Made by a program: the position numbers and the translations under genes
The notes under the pieces: generated by a model
Databases searched by the model: none
Seen by the model: only the letters and a program-made list of their open reading frames with translations
Told to the model about the DNA's origin: nothing
Part shown: one piece after another, positions 12,624-24,984 of the stretch
Layout: each line of letters opens with the position of its first letter
How positions within the stretch are numbered: position 1 is the first letter of the stretch
NCBI GenBank assembly: GCA_031763025.1
Contig: JASSKH010000005.1
Location: 14,660,128 to 14,724,127, forward strand
Length of the DNA stretch: 64,000 nt
DNA from: Macrocystis pyrifera
Taxonomy: Eukaryota; Sar; Phaeophyceae; Laminariales; Laminariaceae
Reading direction: 5' to 3'

Positions 12624-13283
12624 CTGACGATTGGCAAACGACGACGAAATAAGTGTGGGCCAGCAAGCCACAGGCAACAATAACGGTGACAAGGGACCAG
12701 GCACGGCTTCAAAGGGTGTGTGGACAAGGGTCAACTATTGAAGACTGCGCAGTACGATGTCGAGAGAAAACGAATCACGCGCAGCGTTACACCAACTAGC
12801 CTGAACCTAGCAGGAGCCCGGGGCCGGCATCGCTGCAACACCCGGCTAGCTGGACTGGTCAAATCCAACGACAGAGAGCATCCTTTAATGGGATCTTTAC
12901 TGCAACTACTTCGAGGAAAGTTATCTTCTGTTTTATATTGTAGTGCTAGGTGAAGAGGTGAGCCCAACTGTGCTGGAATACACCAGCTACACAATAATCA
13001 GTCTCAAGTGCATAGAAAATCGAACGCTGAACATGGTGGCCTGTCTATCGCACGCTATGTGCGATCGCGCGGTAAATAACGACATACCAGACTGCTGTTG
13101 TTATATCTTGCTAATCCGATCAACTACAGATCGACAAAGAAACAGCCATGGTCGCCGAACGAATGTGAGCGACTTCGCGTTTTCGCAAATCCTACAGTAG
13201 ATATATCGTTTTGTGGATCAGGCACTACTTGACTCCAAGTACGAGATCTTCAAGAAACAAAACAATGTACTATTAATACGTAC

Positions 13284-13410
13284 GTGGGAGCGAAGCGTAA
13301 CGTCGACCCCGGCCAGTTCGGTGAGCCAGTCCCGTCCTCTGGCGGAGGAGTCCAGGACGTAGTCGTAGCAAACGTCTACGACGCGATCGATATATTCATT
13401 GAATACCAGC
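13284..13410 (-). CDS. MBL-fold hydrolase exon 7
   Basis: 127-bp exon with acceptor CTCTAG and donor GTACGT. It completes a split Trp codon and adds 42 codons (residues about 366-408 of the joined model). The segment YIDRVVDVCYDYVLD is conserved with the decayed copy at 695-821, which has identical length. It is likely the C-terminal helix region of a secreted MBL-fold protein. It ends in phase 0, so at least one more exon or a short tail is needed for a stop. Confidence 0.75.
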
Positions 13411-13957
13411 CTAGAGCAGGTGGTTCGTAGATGGCACAGAAGAGAGGACGGGTGGAGTTGGCGGGGCGGAAATATATTTGAACATTATTACGGAAAACAG
13501 CTCCGCTGCGGGATAGAAACTTTTTATCAGAGTTCATTGACGGTATATATACCAAGTGCTATGGAATATGCTGGTTCTCGACTGCACAACGAGTTGCATT
13601 TTGACAGCGGTATTGACGAACATGCATAATTTCAGACTGCTGCGAACGATGCTGGTTCCAGGTTGCTGGACGGGGGTCATATGAATATTTTTCCGATCGC
13701 GGGGCTATAACATCCCCAACGCTAAAAACGCACCTGGTCCAGGTGTATGTATATACAGACAATTTCATCGTGGGCCTTCGGTGCCCAAGCCAGTGCATGG
13801 CAATAACTTTGGCGATACATGCAACATGCAATAGCAGTAGATGCGCGATCATGCGATCGGCACCCCAACGGTACACGGCAGGCAATGCGACAAAATACAA
13901 CCAATAGAAGCCCACCGTCGCGACTACTGAATCGCGTGCAGCTTTTATCACACGCAC

Positions 13958-14150
13958 CAGGTGTTGCCCGCATTAGCGTTGGTCGGGACGAAGGCGCCGG
14001 TACCGAGTGCGACATCGGACGCAGAGACGGTCGCAACTCCGAGCTCGGCGCCAGCAAGGATGTCGGCGAAGAAGTCGACCTTGATCTGAATGTCCTCCTT
14101 CGTTCCCAGGCGAGAGATGTGGCCACCCACGAGCACATCGAAGTCAACCT
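13958..14150 (-). CDS. MBL-fold hydrolase exon 6 (metal-binding GGH motif)
   Basis: 193-bp exon with acceptor GAACAG and donor GTGCGT, residues about 302-366. It contains VLVGGHISRLGTKED. The Gly-Gly-His is the likely late histidine ligand (residue about 312) of the MBL metal centre. The rest (FFADILAGAELGVATV) is conserved with the decayed copy at 1295-1481. It enters in phase 1 and leaves in phase 2, matching exons 5 and 7. An alternative donor a few bases downstream is possible. Confidence 0.78.
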
Positions 14151-14548
14151 CTGTTCGTGCCGGAGACGAGAGGAGGGGGGGGGGGTATTCATTCGATGAT
14201 AGCTGTAGTCATGTGATTGATCATAGACCACGCATTCCTGTCGAAACGGGGTAGGGGGGGTACCCAATTAACACTGAAGAAATCAAACACGAAAACCAGG
14301 TACGACATCGTATATGTGCGTTCTGTAGGTACATTCTAACAACACATTCCACTAAAATATTTGATATAAACAAAACAAAATTTGGAAGGGAAAAACGTGT
14401 ACGAGGCTACACCTTTCAATCGCCATGCTTTTATTTTAGTGCATGCCATCGGGGATGCTGGGATCGATCAGATACTGGAAGTCAGGCCAAAACACGATCG
14501 TAAGACTCTTCGACCTTCACTGCGGCACCCGGTACAGATTTACCGCAC

Positions 14549-14619
14549 CGTTCACTTTATCGAGGCCTTCGAGGTAGCCTTGGGTGTCTTCGGCCACCGC
14601 CAAGGAGAAGAATGGAGAC
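14549..14619 (-). CDS. MBL-fold hydrolase exon 5
   Basis: 71-bp exon with acceptor TGGACAG. The donor is GTGCGG, weaker than the GTAAGG seen at the homologous position in the decayed copy. It encodes residues about 278-302, including SPFFSLAVAEDTQGYLEGLD. The protein match to 3011-3084 (which carries a stop) defines it. The weak donor is the only sign of possible damage in this copy. Confidence 0.7.
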
Positions 14620-15048
14620 CTGTCCAAACAAACACCATCACGAACAAATCGGTAAGCGAAATTACCAACAAAGCCGGGTAAATTGTAAAATAAAAATATG
14701 AACAGCGGCTGCGGGCTACCATCAGGAACAATTGGGAAACGAATTTACTAGTAGCAACAAAACCGAGCTACATTTTGAATGCGAAATGAGCACGCGACTA
14801 CGGGCTATATATTCAAAAACTCGTTACCATCTCCACTGGCACAGCAGAAAAAAAGGCTCTAGAGTAGGGAGTCCTACGTATCCATGCAATGTCACCGACC
14901 CGATTGCACACGGTATTCTCACGCTACTTCGTACACACAAAAATTGAAGAGGTACGAGACACCAATGATTAGGGGAAAAATCATAAAACGAGGAGGCCGC
15001 GGCAACGAACAGAGGTTCACCTGATACAAATCTTCGCGCGGTACTCAC

Positions 15049-15097
15049 CAGCCCGGGAAGATGGCATCGGTAACCATTACTACGCTGGTTGCGATAC
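15049..15097 (-). CDS. MBL-fold hydrolase exon 4 (metal-binding Asp)
   Basis: Tiny 49-bp exon with acceptor CTGCAG and donor GTGAGT, residues about 262-278, reading GIATSVVMVTDAIFPGW. The Asp before AIFPGW (residue about 272) fits the bridging aspartate of MBL-fold enzymes. The paralogous exon at 4774-4822 has the same length but a ruined acceptor. Too short for ordinary ORF finding; supported by paralogy and phase. Confidence 0.72.
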
Positions 15098-16095
15098 CTG
15101 CAGATATGCAAAATATAAAGGCACGCCACAGGGGGCCGAAAGGTCAACAACGGCACGGACTATGAGCACTGAGATACCAGGTACGTATTTTAATGTGTAG
15201 AACGGGTGCAAACAAACAAACTATCCCCACAGCACCTATTAATACCAGCCACGCCGTCCAGGGCAGGTTTTGACGCTGATATCGACAATACGTATAAATA
15301 TCACACCATTCATACTATTTTTTGCTTGCTCTCTGCTCTTCTTCCGCTTTTTGTGCATAAAACGTCTAAATCTGGGTACCGTTCTCCCGGATGCAGCACT
15401 TTTCGCACCAGAAATACAACCGTATGATGATGGCGTTGGGCAGGTATTCTTGGGTATACGGTAATAATGCGAGTAAACGATAAACGCCCTGGGGCGCTAT
15501 TTTAACCGAAAACGGGCAAATTCCGGAGTAAACGCCCCTTGTAACCACAAGGTGGAAATTCTCCGATATCACAGTAAACGCCCCCCCTTTTGGAGGGGGG
15601 GGGGGTGTACTCATTATCATGCATGGCCGTAGTCTTAAGGCCATAGGCCCATCCCTACAATGCCGGGACGGAGCACCTCGGGGTTTCACCGACGAGGCAG
15701 ACGTTTTTTGCACAAAAACGGGGGGGGGGGGAGGGATAAACTCGCCGGGGCCGAGCTGGCATGTCATATAGAGGTTCGGATACGGAGCTGTTTCCGAAGC
15801 AGGCCAAAAATGTGTTTTACATAGAAAACTCTATACGCAACAACACTAGCACAGACAAAAGTCAGACGCAGACAGAGAAACAAAACATGTTTACACGTTC
15901 TGCCACTACAAACTAATTGTGCCCAGTCACTTGCAGGAGTACCGTGCTAGCATACATTATTGGGGTGTGGGGGTTTATAACAGGTCGTGCTGGCCCGTAT
16001 GCGATGATGATGAGCTTGATGCTTGACGACCAGGTGAGACAACCCAGAATACATCGACGAGGCAAACGTTTTGTCAGTATAAAAATAAAGCATAT

Positions 16096-16204
16096 TATTA
16101 CGGGGGTCCATAGTTAATAGGACCTATGGTGTACACCAAAACCTATATATTTACCTAGTGTTACTAGCAATATTAGGTCCTATTTACCATGGACCCCCGT
16201 AGTA
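16096..16204. mobile_element. 109-bp MITE, copy 3
   Basis: Third copy of the inverted-repeat element, again 109 bp, more diverged in the right half. It lies within intron 3 of the MBL-fold gene model. Confidence 0.85.
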
Positions 16205-16209
16205 GCTCC

Positions 16210-18262
16210 AATAGCATATCATGTCCAATCTGTCGGCACCGCTTCTCCGAGAGCGAACCATCTGCAATCCCAACCCTCGCCATGCCATTACGTTACCTCC
16301 TGTGCCAAATGCACAAGTTAGAGCCTTGGCAGTACTGGCGGGTCCCGACGTGACTAACACCTGCTTCTGCGCTGTGTGCGTATGCATTTGAGACGTTTGC
16401 GCTTATTTTTCTCGTTGCTTTGTATCGCCCCGAGTGTGAGAGCTGTGTGTGTGTGTGCTTTTTCTGTTTGTTCGTATCGACCCGGGGGGCCAAAATGTCC
16501 CCAAACCTTTTGTGCAGAAAATGCCCCGGTATCACAGTAAGGCCCCCAGGGCGTCTTTAGTGCCGGCAAAATCGTAGCACCCCGGGAGGCGTTTTTCTCG
16601 GATTATTACGATATAATACTCTGTAACTTGATGCAAACTTACTAGATTCCGAGTTGATAACATCAAAAAACGACGGCGATAAGGGCAAAGATATGGATAT
16701 TGAGGGTCGCTATTGTTTGCTATATACTATTGACAGCATACGGGATAACCAACTGAGATGTCAAGAAGGAGAGTGAGGCAAAATAGAGGTGCGCCTCATC
16801 ACTGATCACGCCACGACGACGAGAGTTAGACATTTTTAGCGAGATTCTCCAACATATACCAAGTATATGACGTCGCTTATTATACCATTTTTTAGAAAGT
16901 GGACACACTACGAACGATCTTACACCGTCGGTATTGGCAGAAGGGATACATATTTTATCGTAGTACATTTTGTTCTCGTACCTCTGAGGTACCTGGGAGA
17001 TTTGCGCGGGGACGACTGGAAAGGAAAAAAAACAGGTGTGTACCCCTCCCATGCCGTTTCAGATAAATGCGGCGTGCGGGGGTAAGGAACAAAGACATTG
17101 GGTCATTTACGACGTACCAGATATGCTCCATAAGATACGTCGTTATCGTTGCTCAACGGGTCGACTTCTACGCACGCAATACTGGTAAACAGAATAAGGT
17201 GGTGAGTGTGTGCATGATTATTCAAGGAGGACACATACGAGGTGTTTGGTCCAATTCATTTCTGATCAGAATTTATTGGTCCGCAAAGCGTTTGATGGTG
17301 CCTGTTCAGTGGAAACCATACGTTCTTCGTTCCATCGGCCATAAAATCTGCTCAAACGATTTTTTTATAAAGACTTTATTTAGCAACCCACGTAATGAAG
17401 TGTTTGAAAACGCGTATTTTGCACGATATCTCTCGGAGGCATTATACCACAGCTGCACAGTATATATATGGTTATAGAATGGGGGCTATCATGGCAGCTT
17501 ACGGAGCTATTATACGAGCTCCTCTTGGCTACCCAGGTACACAGCTGGGACACAGTGGCACCCGCGCATCGGCCACCACGGGGAGGTAGAGCTTCAGTTT
17601 AAACATGGCCGCCATCGCGTGCTTTGTGGCCGCCAAAATCAGCAGCTACGCCACGGTAGATAATACAAGTTCGTCTCCTCGCCGAGGTAAATCAAACGAG
17701 ACGATCGAAACAAATCCAGAGTGCATTTTTCTGACTGCGATGCCTGCCGCAAGCAGCTCATCCTGCGTGAGAGCGAGATCTTCATGATCCAGTGACCACA
17801 GCAGTAGGACTAATTTCCCCCACGACGTTCCCCAGGAGGTTACGTACGAATGTATTCGGTTTTATTTCTTCGGTGAGCTGGCGCAGGCGGTGAAGGTTGA
17901 TCGCCCAACCCGGCGTGGCTCGCTCGTTTGTGACGTGGACTTCGAAAACACGAGTTACGTTCTGATTTTTCCTGATTATAGTTCTGATTTTTCCTGATTC
18001 TCCCATGAAATACATGAAATCCCAAAGTCACGATAATGTGGAACATCGAACACCAACGGTGTAATGGGATATTTTTTGTTTCCGGTGGGAAATCCGACTT
18101 CTTCCCTCTTTCAATCACTCAAAACTTAACATTTTATAAGGAGTAGGCCTGAAGTAACAAGCCTTCGCACAGCTGATAGTTCTGCTTCTACTACTGTACA
18201 TTAAACAAAACAAGAAAGCACGCGCTCTGTATCCAGCTGTATGATACACGTCACACACACAC
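16210..18262. other. Right part of MBL intron 3 with coding-like remnant
   Basis: Mostly unrecognised intron sequence. On the minus strand, 17985-17785 reads as a plausible peptide (RVFEVHVTNERATPGWAINL and on to a stop at 17782), and 17770-17540 continues coding-like with a stop inside. I do not recognise the family; it may be an old gene fragment. Confidence 0.35.
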
Positions 18263-18542
18263 CTGAATCGGCGTTGGTTGGGTCGTTCTTGTCGAGGCGG
18301 ATGAGGTAGTCGCCCGCCTGGTGTATGTGGGCTTTGTCCAGCCTAAACCGGAGGCCGCCCACGTCAAGCACTTCCTCCTGGTACCACTCGGGCAAAGGCA
18401 CACCGCGGTTGTTACCGAACGCGGTGTTGGGGTCGCGTTTATCCTTTCCCTTCAGCATCCACCTTGGGCGGCGGGATGAGATCGCCGCAGGTTCGTCCGC
18501 TGAGAAGTAGTCCGCCACCATGCCCGCGGCACCGATGTGGTC
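18263..18542 (-). CDS. MBL-fold hydrolase exon 3 (second half of HxHxDH motif)
   Basis: 280-bp exon with acceptor GGCAG and donor GTGTGT, residues about 169-261. It opens with DHIGAAGMVADYF, the Asp-His half of the metal motif whose first half (T-H-A-H-W) closes exon 2 at 35899. Further segments are KGKDKRDPNTAFGNNRGVPL, PEWYQEEVLDVGGL and HQAGDYLIRLDKNDP. Open throughout, in contrast to the paralogue at 5736-6020. Phase 0 at the start and 1 at the end, matching exons 2 and 4. Confidence 0.8.
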
Positions 18543-18778
18543 CTGCCAACACGTATCGAAAAAAAGGAGGGAAACTGGTGGGTGGTTCAAGGATTATTGT
18601 TATGGGTCGCCATAGGTTCATGTCGAAACAGCAGTTGGGTTCATGTAAGACACAGACCTTGTTGCGGTTGAAAAATCGCTGTACACATGACGTTTGCGAG
18701 GCCATAGGACGCGTGTTGCGGAGAGCAAGTATACTTCCCGAGGCTCCTCGCTTCACGTCTTAGAGCTCTACGACATGT

Positions 18779-18905
18779 GTGTGTGTGTGTTCTTCACATT
18801 AAACCGTTCTTCTACTCGTCGACATCCAGCAAGCCCAGTGTCCGTGCTGATTCTTCACCCTAGAAAGATACGAGCTCTGTGGTCACAGACTACGACACAG
18901 AGATA
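18779..18905 (+). repeat. Dispersed repeat family R3, short copy
   Basis: Shares a segment of about 120 bp (TCGACATCCAGCA, CCAGTGTCCG, GATTCTTC and CTCTGTGGTCACAGACTAC type blocks) with 24985-25290 (plus) and 31200-31432 (minus). It begins in a TG microsatellite, like the 31-kb copy. Possibly a fragment of an LTR or other element; no terminal structure was established. Confidence 0.6.
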
Positions 18906-19000
18906 ACACACCGTAATGCATTAATAGCCTACGTAATACCATGCCTTCGCACTAGGTGCGGCCGACACCACATACATACATACGCCAGCAACCAAAATAC

Positions 19001-19098
19001 ACCATAAAGAAAGAGAAGCAACGAAAAAACCAAACCGAAAAAGAACAAGAAAAAGAAAAAGAAAAGGAGAAGAATCCCAAATAAATAAATAAATAAAA
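19001..19098 (+). repeat. Purine-rich GAAAAA tract and AAAT microsatellite
   Basis: Almost pure A/G low-complexity sequence (GAAAAAG units) ending in (AAAT)4. It gives misleading membrane-like open frames on the minus strand (Phe/Leu-rich). Confidence 0.7.
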
Positions 19099-19371
19099 TG
19101 GGAAGCCAAAGCTCAGACACATACATACTTACCCCGAGCATGAGCCAAAAGGGACGTGCAAGGGGAAATATACGAGAAGGAAAAAGGGGACTATGAATCC
19201 CGGTGAACACTTAACTAAGTAAAAAGAGCAATAGTGAGTGGGCCAAAATACGCTCGTCACCCACCCACTATGTAGTACTTCTTTCATAGGGATAAGAAGG
19301 GAAAAAATCAAAATGCATACCGAACGGCCGCAGCAGTTGGCGGTACGAGTAGCAAAGAAACGTCCAACCTA

Positions 19372-19920
19372 TTAGTCGGCCTGGTACCTTGCTACCCTAT
19401 CTGCGGTCTCTCTGCTACTCTCTTCTACCGCGGTTTCCCTTCTACTCCTCCTGTTCCCCCCCCTGCCCCTATACACTTGTACGGTGTTCCCTCTACCCCT
19501 CCTGCTGTTACCCCTCCCCCCATTCCCTCTAACACTACCTGCAGCGGATGCAAGGCGCTGTCTACTCAGCTTTGCCTCAGCCTCGTGCCACCTGCCCATG
19601 AACTGTTCAGCTGCTTCGAGGATTCCCCGGTACCACTTTCCCGTCTGTTTTGCTGCAGTGGGCCACAGTGCGGTCCCAACTCCAAAGACTAAGGGGGAGT
19701 CTTCCGTTGATCCCTCTGAGGCTTTGAACACTCTAAGGTCCTCAGCAATTGCCCTAGGCCAAGTCTTAGGCTGCCCGCCTGGTTTCGGGCTCCCCCCACC
19801 AGCGATCGTCCCGAACATCAAACATGTACCACCACCCAGCAAATGACTATTAATGTGAGGAAATTGGACATTGCACGCTAAGCTTGTTTGCGTAATACCA
19901 TGGGCTACTGCTGTAGACAC
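19372..19920 (-). pseudogene. LINE-type retrotransposon C-terminal fragment (probable)
   Basis: 182-codon frame. The middle reads PKPGGQPKTWPRAIAEDLRVF and continues to a conserved-looking WYRGILEAAEQFMGRW region. The P-K-T-W, then E-D-L, then W order resembles the tail of many LINE reverse transcriptases (R-P-x-K-T-W ... DL ... W). The C-terminal 60 residues are Arg/Gly-rich. No reverse-transcriptase core is nearby, so at most it is a 5'-truncated copy, the usual LINE outcome. Alternatively an unrelated RG-rich protein. Confidence 0.45.
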
Positions 19921-19929
19921 CTTTCAAAA

Positions 19930-21100
19930 CTTTACTGGAAGACACGTATGACAATCCAAATATATTGGGTATTTGTGAGTCGAGGAACCGCTGTCAGTGA
20001 AAAACGCTTGGGTTCATAATGAAGGCTTGCAACGCACTTGCAACTCTACGTACCGTATCAAGTGTCGTTTCATTCTGAGCGTAAATATAAGAACCTCTCG
20101 GTATGCATATTAATGTGTGAACGTTCCTTATATTTCTGTCTATCTGTACGCTTACAGCAGCATGTACATAGAATTACATAAAATGAAACACGTAGGCTCT
20201 TGACGACGAACACCACCTAGCCAGGATCTTCCGGTGGACCATACGTCGAGTAAAATATGTGGATAATCTACGCGGCCTGCAACGTTGTGTTTGGAAAACT
20301 TTGTCTTTTGACTTTTCGCGCGTGACATAGAAAGGTCTGATTTTTTTGGGAATGGCTCATCACAGTATACCAGGTCTACTGCCGAGCTAAGTCCTTCCCC
20401 ATTGGATGGAAAATACGTGCGCGTCTGGCATCCACAACACGTGAGTGAGTGCTTATCATGTGAATTTCTTACAGCAGCATATTCGTATGAGAAACAATAC
20501 ACAAATATCCTATTAATAACATGATTAGTAGGATGTGATTTCGAGCGATTGCTATCAACAGCTTATAATTTCGGGGCCCCTTCAGGTTGCCTGAAGGGTC
20601 CGCCGTCCACCGTCCGCCATCCGCCGTCATGTTATGCTACCCGATAATCCTAACGAAAGAAACGAGGACAGACGATTTTCCTGTTTGACCAATCAAGACA
20701 ACGCACAATTACAATCACAGCTGAGTACTGGTACATAATAGGCCAGTGATTAGGAAAGTATCTACCGATACGATTAACACGCTCACCTTACGGGGGGCGC
20801 TAAGAAATTTTGATAAATAAATCATCCTCAGCGGCGAGAGTTACCTTCACCGCAGCAGCACCTGCGTCCTACCGGGTACGATACAGCAGTGCACAGTACT
20901 CCCAGTTATATTAATTACTGGGATCTGCCACCACATTTTAATTACTATCCACAAATCCCCTGCTTTTAAAAAACGTTTGGGCATGTAAACATTTGATTCT
21001 ACCGTGTTTGCAATGCCGTTCTTTAACTTCCGACATATCCAACGTAACCCACGATCTAGATATGTCGCCAATCAGACCTAATTCGATAAATATCTGAGAC
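19930..21100. other. Unassigned intronic region
   Basis: No gene recognised. A small GC hairpin (CCCCTTCAGGTTGCCTGAAGGG) lies at 20577-20598, followed by CCGCCGTCC micro-repeats to 20630. Confidence 0.4.
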
Positions 21101-21103
21101 ATA

Positions 21104-21175
21104 GACCCGGTGGGCGAGTGGTACTCTCGAATACTGCTAAGAGTTGATGGCAGAGTTCAAATCCCATGTGGGTCG
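21104..21175 (+). tRNA. tRNA-Ser-like pseudogene or SINE head
   Basis: The 5' GACCC and 3' GGGTC can pair as an acceptor stem. A box A-like GGGCGAGTGG, an ACTGCTAA segment resembling the tRNA-Ser(GCT) anticodon loop and a box B-like GTTCAAATCC occur in the right order. The anticodon and T stems pair poorly, so it is probably not a functional tRNA. An A-rich tail (TTAATTAAAAAAACAACAAC) follows at 21196, as in SINEs. Confidence 0.4.
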
Positions 21176-21775
21176 AACTCTTGAGTTTGTTTGCTTAATT
21201 AAAAAAACAACAACGGAATCGACTGCTGAGAGCGCCTAGTGGCGCGGGTAGGTGTTATACCGTGACTTTGCCGCTAAGTAGTGTGAGAGTGAGTCCTGAG
21301 GAACCGCATCTTCTAGCTCGTGAAATCGGAGTTTCCACGAATTTCCCGTATTTCTGCATATACAGCACATCAGAGTGGGCTCGTGTTATGGTACAGTTAT
21401 GAACGAGGCCAAAAGGCCGGCAATTACCTGGGGTTCAGGTATTGGGATCATATTTGTAGTACGTGGGAGTCGTATCAATGCAATCGTCGTGGTATGGCGT
21501 GCGAGCGCATGATCCATGGTCCCATTAGAATTAGAACACCAAACGAATTAACACGATGGTACAATAAAAGTTACGCATATTTATGTCATATGGACGACAC
21601 CATTAGCCAGGCTACACACCTATTCTTGCACATGCATACGAACACGCAGCAGCAAGCAGTATGGTACAGGTGTTGTTGTTCTTCGAGTACTCAGTGCCAA
21701 TTGCAGCGGGATGAAGGTGTATAGGCAGACTCAACTGACACACCACTGTGTCGTACACTAGATGTGTACGCCGCA

Positions 21776-21925
21776 GACACAACCCGATTGAGCGAAACCC
21801 GTGACGGGTTCCGGTTGGACTTCAAACCCACATTTGACTTGAAAGCCTTTCGGGTTCGACTTCAAACCCACGGTTGTCTTAAAAACCCACGACTTTTGGG
21901 GGTGACCAAAACCCGGGTAGGGTAC
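21776..21925. repeat. AACCC/GGGTT-rich palindromic cluster
   Basis: Repeated AACCCG and CGGGTT pieces including the hairpin AACCCGTGACGGGTT. A similar ACCCG/CGGGT cluster with the hairpin TACCCGCTTGTGACGGGTA is at 23838-23962. Low-complexity hairpin-forming patches of unknown role. Confidence 0.5.
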
Positions 21926-22171
21926 CCGTATGTGTGACATGTCTCCAGTTCAGTACGTCTCACAATATCACAAGAAACCCTTCAAATCGACAGAAAACGA
22001 GGTTCCTCTGTCCCGCTGACACTGGCACTCTTCTCATAGCTTAAGATGTGGCCCTTTTGGTAGAGCTTCCGCTAGATGCAGGACTGGTTGGCAAAACAAT
22101 TTGTGCAGGACGCGTTTCGCAATTTTCAACCTTGCACGTCGCCCCAGACCAACCTGACCCCAGGCCTAACA

Positions 22172-22231
22172 TCAACCCTAACCCCAACCCCACAACCCTA
22201 TCCGTATCCCCAACCCTAACCCCAACCCTCC
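22172..22231 (+). repeat. Degenerate telomere-like CCCTAA/CCCCAA tract
   Basis: About 60 bp of CCTAAC, CCCCAACC and CCCTA units. It explains the long open frames on both strands at 22041-22431, which should not be read as genes. Confidence 0.6.
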
Positions 22232-22449
22232 CGGGGGCGCGAGGTGGGCAGGGGCAGTCCCGCGGCTCCGCCACGTGCCTTGGCGGCGTTTTTCTAAAAA
22301 CCATCCAGACGGTCGAAAGGCCAGCCTTGATCAGTATGACCAAGATCCAGCACAAAGTCTTGTGCCCGCCCGCCCTGCACATATGGGGCGGGTCCCTTTC
22401 CCAGAGATTTTCCACTGTTTCTTTTTTTTGAAACGCGTGCCTGGTATGC

Positions 22450-24120
22450 TGATATAATCGATGTCCTTTCCTATGGCTTTACTGCCGTTGTATTTTACTC
22501 TAGCCACGACACCTGCCCGACACGTGAGACGTGGGAACGCCACCTACTGTGGCACACGAAACATATATTTTGTTATTCAGCTGCCTGAATGTGCTCATTT
22601 CGGGGGCATCGGTGTGAGTGTCTGCTTCTTCGCCTGCACCCATACATATACCGAACGCCGTACTCGTACAGCATTTGTCTCCCTGGGCCTGTACATCCAT
22701 CATGCTGTGCAGCTGTGCAAATAAATACCAAGTACCTGGCAGCATATACCAGGTATCATGTATAAACATGCAACGTTAGCACCAAAACTAAGGCAATCTG
22801 ATAGCATCTATTAGTAGCTGTATCAAGGGGACACTAGAATCTCAGGAATGCGGCGTCACGCCCCCGCGCGTAAGCGGTTCGGCAACATATACATACAACT
22901 TGGAATTAGAGGATGGGACTTGCAACCAAGATCCGCATTTCGTGGTTGTGGAATGGTTGATGCAAATATACGAGAATTCTGAGCTTTGGAGTCTTTCTTA
23001 GCACTTTTTAGGCCCCAATATAACGCACTACCCATCATGAGAACATAGTTTTTCCTGCCGCGGCATCTTCGACGACGACGCCCTAAGAGATATAGCATGC
23101 GCCTGGAAAACAGCAATCTTCAACTGAAGGCTATTTCTTCATCGATTATGTATCCATTGTACTATGCTCCCTTGCGTAACATTTTGGCGTTTTTGCAAGT
23201 ATTTTGTGCTACTCGCTCGCAACTTCGAAGACACGAAAACGCCTCGTAAGTCGTTTCTCGCTGCCTACGACTGCCGTCTGGCTCAGTCGATGTCAAACAC
23301 CCCATCAGGAGCATACCTCAATTTTGCGGGTAGTGATTTCCTGTGAGGAGCTACCTGTAGCTGTCCACAAGTGAAGTGCAGACGTTCAGTTGGGAGTTGT
23401 TTCTTGTCCCATTTCGTGCACCCCAAATTTCGATCAATTCCGACAACTGGAGCACCTCTAAGTCGAGGTGTAGGCTTCTGTTGAAAACGGGCGGGAGATC
23501 AATCTCGAGAGACACATAAGCTGCTGGGATGAACCCCTTTCAAGTCACCGTCGCTCTCCGGTAAGCACTAACCCGCCGAACTTCTAAACGCAGCGTGTTG
23601 AGATGGCGATGTTATTTTCTGCTCAGATAACATATCCAGGTACTAGGGTAATCGGAAACCCGGGGACCAGGGAACGGTTGGGTTCCAGCGTGGCCTTAAT
23701 GTTTTTTAATACTCAGCGCTCTGTTTTTATTGTGTGGTTCGATGATTATAGTTCGCTTTTCTACATCACATAATATTACGCACTGTCCTCCGCTTGTCGT
23801 ACCTCCTGATCACTATCCATGCAGAGGGTTGTCCGAGGACCCGGGTTTACCCGAGTGCTCGTTGAACCCGCGTGATTTCGTTCGAGAACCCAGGCTACCC
23901 GCTACGGGTTCGGGTTTCACTTTCAGAATAATGCGAGTACCCGCTTGTGACGGGTACTCGCCGGAGCACACCTCTGTAGGGTTTTAGGGTTGAAATCGAA
24001 TTCGATGTACTACGAGTATTTTTCACTTCACTTCACCAACGGAGCCCTGATCAGCGCCCCGCCAAGCCGACAACCCCCACTCCTTGCCCGAGTCAAGGGC
24101 GTCCTCACCACCAGAGTTGT
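22450..24120. other. Unassigned intronic region
   Basis: No gene recognised apart from the ACCCG-rich cluster near 23840-23960. Open frames are short. Confidence 0.4.
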
Positions 24121-24131
24121 TGATATAATTT

Positions 24132-24678
24132 AATCGCCAGGAAGCGGAGTGGGTCAGGCAAACTCGAACAAGTGTCACTTGGACTCCCGTGGAGAGCAAT
24201 CTCGCCGCGTGCTGTGTATCCTATATACTGCTGTACAACAACAGGCTACTGCACAAGGTGTGCGATGCAGGGTGCACGGAAACACACACACCATCATCCA
24301 TCTTCGCGAACCGGGGTACACGAAAACCAAGTGAGTATACATGAAACAAACTTTGAAAAAAAAAAAAATGAAACAGTGAACTCGTCCAGGAAAAATCCCA
24401 CCATTGAATCGCCAGGAAGCGGAGTGGGTCAGGCAAACTCGAACGAGTGTCACTTGGACTCCCGTGCAGAGCAATCTCGCCGCGCGCTGTGTATCCTAAG
24501 TACTGCTGTACAACAACAGGCTATTGCTCAAGGTGTGCGATGCACGGTGCACTGAAACACACACACCATCATCCATCTTCGCGAACCGGGGTATGAAAAC
24601 CAAGCAATTATACATAGAACAAACTTTGAAAAAATAAAAAAAATGAAACCGTGAACTCATTCGGAAATAATCCCACCC
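24132..24678 (+). repeat. Two-unit tandem duplication, 275-bp period
   Basis: The segment starting AATCGCCAGGAAGCGGAGTG at 24132 recurs at 24407 with over 90% apparent identity, including the CACACACCATCATCC block and the TTTGAAAAAA-rich end. The two units differ by small indels. Probably an unequal-crossover or slippage product; no coding frame is kept. Confidence 0.85.
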
Positions 24679-24984
24679 CACAAATTTTGTTTTTCCATCC
24701 AGGTCCCATCCTACCTGTATTATTTTGTTTTCACCTTGTTAGGAGTCTGGTGTTGTTTGTCTTTTTGTTTTGCGCCTATTGGCTACAAGCTAATAAAGGT
24801 TACTCAAGAGTCCCAGCATGGTTGTCAGGCTTGTTCAGGACTCTCATAGGCTCGTGGGCGAATCTCGTCGGTAACAGCGATGCATTTTAAACTCTTGTCT
24901 CCTCGTATCATACACAGTTGAGGCTGCCTGGAGGGTGCTCGTTTTGTTATTTCGTTGTGGTGCTTCGGTTTGCCTGTTATTTCC

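Noticed and set aside
21104-21175. Functional tRNA-Ser gene
   Set aside because: Acceptor ends pair, but the T and anticodon stems do not; kept only as a pseudo-tRNA or SINE head.
22041-22431. Overlapping 124- and 127-codon frames on opposite strands
   Set aside because: Explained by the telomere-like CCCTAA/CCCCAA tract, which lacks stops in both directions.
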